Assembly (NCBI RefSeq): GCF_019207085.1
Contig: NZ_JAATOM010000010.1
Span: forward strand, 1-64,000
Source of the DNA: Variovorax sp. dw_308
Lineage (GTDB): Bacteria > Pseudomonadota > Gammaproteobacteria > Burkholderiales > Burkholderiaceae_C
Direction of reading: 5' to 3'
DNA: 64,000 bases
How positions within the stretch are numbered: position 1 is the first letter of the stretch; every line of letters starts with the position of its first letter. The translations under genes and the position numbers were made by a program. Positions 62,153-64,000 of the stretch are shown here, piece by piece. The notes below the pieces were generated by a model that was given only the letters and a program-made list of their open reading frames with translations, was not told where the DNA came from and searched no databases.

Positions 62153-62238
62153 GGGCGCGATTTTCGAACACGTTGGAATGGCCGGCGGCAATGGCCACGG
62201 CAAGACGAGCAGCGCCGTCGGCGCCGCAGAGAACGTGC

Positions 62239-62682
62239 TCAGCGCGGAGGCGCAGTCTCGGGTGGACGGGTGCGCCAGAGCTGGGTGGACGGGGGCGCGC
62301 CGCCCGCATTCGGCACCGGCGCTGCCTCCGTGCTGTCGAAGACCCCCAGGAAGGCCGCCAGCACAACCCGCAGCGGAGCCGCGAGGATCACCAGGCAGAG
62401 GAAGGCCGCCAGTCCGCTGATGAATGCCAGCGGCAGGTCGATGCTGGCGGCCGACGGCACGAACAGCTTGACCTCGACGGCCGAAGGACCGGGGCCATCC
62501 TCGTCCGGCTGGAACTGCGCATCTTGCCCGAAGGCGCGAATGCTCAGTTCCTGCCGCTCGACCAGCCCGTCGACATCGAAATGCACCGACAGGAAGGGCT
62601 GCAAAGCGCTCACCAGCAACAACAGGGCGCACCACCCCTTCCATTGCCTGGCAATGCAGCGGGAGAAGCGCCGGGTCGACAT
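62239..62682 (-). CDS. Hypothetical membrane protein upstream of arnT
   Basis: 147 residues from ATG at 62682 (MSTRRFSRCIARQWKGW). Two membrane segments are predicted: ALLLLVSALQPFLSV and an Ala/Leu-rich one around LPLAFISGLAAFLCLVIL. The soluble part between them holds DVDGLVERQELSIRAFGQD, and the tail is Pro-rich. A GTG at 62745 would add 21 residues. It lies 86 bases upstream of arnT on the same strand, so it may head the arn transcript. I recognise no family. Confidence 0.6.
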   Translation of the reverse strand: MSTRRFSRCIARQWKGWCALLLLVSALQPFLSVHFDVDGLVERQELSIRAFGQDAQFQPDEDGPGPSAVEVKLFVPSAASIDLPLAFISGLAAFLCLVILAAPLRVVLAAFLGVFDSTEAAPVPNAGGAPPSTQLWRTRPPETAPPR

Positions 62683-62908
62683 CGCAGGGATCGTATGCAG
62701 CGTTGCTGTCGGCAACCTGAATACCCTTCGCACTGACTCTCGCACGCGATCATTTCCAGGGCCTGACGCAGCCGGCGCGTCTTTCCGGGCAGCAATTCAC
62801 CCACCCGTTGTGCGCCTACGGGCAATACATCACACGGCTGATCCCGGCACGGTGTAAGACGGGCTTACTATCGAACGCGCGCACGGAGGCGCAAGCAACG
62901 GAGGCAAT

Positions 62909-63286
62909 TTGAGAACGCGTAAATCAATCGGGTCGATCCTGTCCATGGCCGCACTCGGCCTGGGCTATGCATGCCCGTCCATGGCCGGGGCGACGGAGCC
63001 CGCGGTTAGCGGAGAACAACAGGAAGCGGACTACCGGGTGATCGCCGCGCGCTGCGGCACACCAGCATTCGAGCGGCGCTTCTACCACCAGTCCAGGGCC
63101 GCGGTGGCCGCCGGCCTGGTTTCCACCAACCGCGACACGGCGGCCGTCGAGAAGACGATCACCTCGCTGCGGCGAAGCCCATTCGTGCTGGTCGCCGCCT
63201 CGTCTGACTGCAAGGCGCAGATGGCGCAGCTCGAGGCGCTGCAGAAGCAGCGCAGCAGCCTGGTGAGGATTTCGAAAAGCAAATAG
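62909..63286 (+). CDS. Hypothetical exported protein
   Basis: 125 residues from TTG at 62909. GGAGG (62900-62904) lies five bases away, and no better start exists. A signal peptide is likely (SIGSILSMAALGLGYACPSMA). The mature part has two Cys (RCGTPAF, SSDCKAQ), a possible disulfide, and a Lys/Gln-rich C-terminus. A strong terminator follows immediately. No family is recognised. Confidence 0.65.
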   Translation: MRTRKSIGSILSMAALGLGYACPSMAGATEPAVSGEQQEADYRVIAARCGTPAFERRFYHQSRAAVAAGLVSTNRDTAAVEKTITSLRRSPFVLVAASSDCKAQMAQLEALQKQRSSLVRISKSK

Positions 63287-63287
63287 G

Positions 63288-63311
63288 AAACGGGGCGAAA
63301 GCCCCGTTTTT
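63288..63311. terminator. Intrinsic terminator with GAAA loop
   Basis: AAACGGGGC pairs with GCCCCGTTT around GAAA, followed by T-run on the plus strand. The complementary A-run on the left lets it also act for the small minus-strand gene at 63346-63627. Confidence 0.9.
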
Positions 63312-63345
63312 GCATGCGCGCGTCACGCGCATCCTGCGCGGTGAT

Positions 63346-63627
63346 TCATGCGCGATGCGATTGGCGCCGGCCGTGCGAGAAGCCGGCCGAGAGTTGCCGC
63401 AGGGTCTGCAACTGGCGCGCTTCCTCAGCATCCCGCAAGCTCTTGGCAGCCCGCGCGGCCGCGTAAGTCACAAACACCACGTTCACCGTCGCAGCCCACG
63501 CATCAGCGCTCAGGGCTGGTTCGGCGGTGGACGAAGCGTCCATTCCGGGCACCGGCTCGTCAGGTCCGGGCGGGACGGGAATTCCCGCCTTGCGAAGGAT
63601 GTTGGCTTTCTGGGCAACCGTCAGCAT
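63346..63627 (-). CDS. Hypothetical protein
   Basis: 93 residues from ATG at 63627 (MLTVAQKANILRKAGIPVPP). It is Ala-rich with a hydrophobic stretch (ATVNVVFVTYAAARAAKSL) and a basic tail. A GAG nine bases before the ATG is a weak ribosome site. A longer frame to 63942 covers the leader of the next gene antisense and is not used. The coding call is tentative; no family is recognised. Confidence 0.45.
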   Translation of the reverse strand: MLTVAQKANILRKAGIPVPPGPDEPVPGMDASSTAEPALSADAWAATVNVVFVTYAAARAAKSLRDAEEARQLQTLRQLSAGFSHGRRQSHRA

Positions 63628-63838
63628 GTCAATCTCGAATGTCTTTGCCGCAGCGTATCCGGCGCCCCCTACGCAAGCCATTGGCTGTAAGTCGTATGTA
63701 CGCGTAGGCCATTGCCAACTGCTTCCGCTTTTGCGGAGTTTCTTGCCGAGGCCGTGTATGCGTGCGCGTCGGGGGCGTTCCAAGGCATCGGGTTCGCGCG
63801 GGTTACCGCGCGTCCGCAACCCCGGAAGAATCGAATCG

Positions 63839-64000
63839 ATGAAACGCCTGCACACCTTCGCCGCCCCGCTGATCCTCGTCACGCCCTGGGCGGCGCAAGC
63901 GCAGGAGGCCGCGCCCGCCGTCCTCAAGGAAATCACCGTCACGACCCCGAGCGGACAGGTCCGCCCGTTCGATGTCGCCGGCTCGGCCGACCGCGTCGAG
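63839..64000 (+). CDS. TonB-dependent outer-membrane receptor, 5' end
   Basis: 54 codons to the window edge. The signal peptide MKRLHTFAAPLILVTPWAAQA is followed by QEAAPAVLKEITVTTPSGQV, a mature start with a TonB-box-like segment (KEITVTT). Such receptors import siderophores, cobalamin or other metal complexes with energy from TonB. The substrate is not visible from this part. GGAAGA (63825-63830) precedes the ATG. No cobalamin riboswitch core was found in the 211-base leader. Confidence 0.7.
   Translation, partial: MKRLHTFAAPLILVTPWAAQAQEAAPAVLKEITVTTPSGQVRPFDVAGSADRVE

Noticed and set aside
63628..63838. Possible cobalamin riboswitch before the TonB-dependent receptor
   Set aside because: I looked for the conserved B12-box core and the surrounding stems and did not find them.

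Overview
The window is chromosomal DNA of a GC-rich betaproteobacterium. The gene set points to Burkholderiales, family Comamonadaceae, most likely Variovorax or a close relative: Bug/TctC-type receptor, trimeric porin with a C-terminal Phe, Coq7, HrcA/CIRCE-controlled groESL, many ABC importers for peptides and polyols, and a split-arnA L-Ara4N cluster. That placement is inference from gene content; no rRNA gene is present. I see no tRNA or rRNA genes, no CRISPR array, no insertion sequence and no prophage.

Layout. 1-5.5 kb: part of a type II secretion locus, with gspG-H-I-J-K-L-M on the minus strand (gspM runs off the left edge) and gspC divergent. 5.5-10.2 kb: ilvA, a candidate small RNA, an OsmC-family protein, coq7 and a porin. 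10.3-17.4 kb: a peptide/opine-type ABC importer operon carrying an M20 amidohydrolase between its genes. 17.7-23.7 kb: zwf, then an AfuABC/FbpABC-type importer. 23.7-27.9 kb: a gene-poor stretch followed by an unusual 1137-residue beta-propeller/phosphoesterase fusion. 28.1-33.9 kb: a minus-strand acyl-CoA catabolic cluster (CoA transferase, two acyl-CoA dehydrogenases, Bug receptor, quinone-oxidoreductase-like reductase). 34-37.8 kb: lipocalin, tal, pgi and a DUF805 protein. 38-47.1 kb: a polyol operon (binding protein, two permeases, ATPase, D-arabinitol dehydrogenase, fructokinase, AraC regulator, xylulokinase). 47.1-50.2 kb: msrA and groESL. 50.3-54.9 kb: an orphan substrate-binding protein, a trans-sulfuration enzyme, an M20 dipeptidase and a PAP2 phosphatase. 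55-62.7 kb: a complete L-Ara4N lipid A modification cluster. 62.9-64 kb: two small hypothetical genes and the start of a TonB-dependent receptor.

How the genes work together. The polyol operon would import D-arabinitol, mannitol or sorbitol, oxidise D-arabinitol to D-xylulose and phosphorylate it. The product enters the pentose phosphate pathway, whose enzymes zwf, tal and pgi lie nearby. The arn genes would build undecaprenyl-phosphate-L-Ara4N, move it across the inner membrane and attach it to lipid A, lowering surface charge.

The least ordinary items are: (i) a three-stem small RNA candidate with a CU-rich, anti-Shine-Dalgarno-like loop between ilvA and the osmC-like gene; (ii) three copies of a long inverted-repeat element with about 40-base arms; (iii) the propeller/phosphoesterase fusion and the gene-poor region before it; and (iv) stem-loop modules between the genes of all three multi-gene ABC-importer operons. 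Gene starts were chosen from Shine-Dalgarno spacing, stop/start overlap with the preceding gene and family length.
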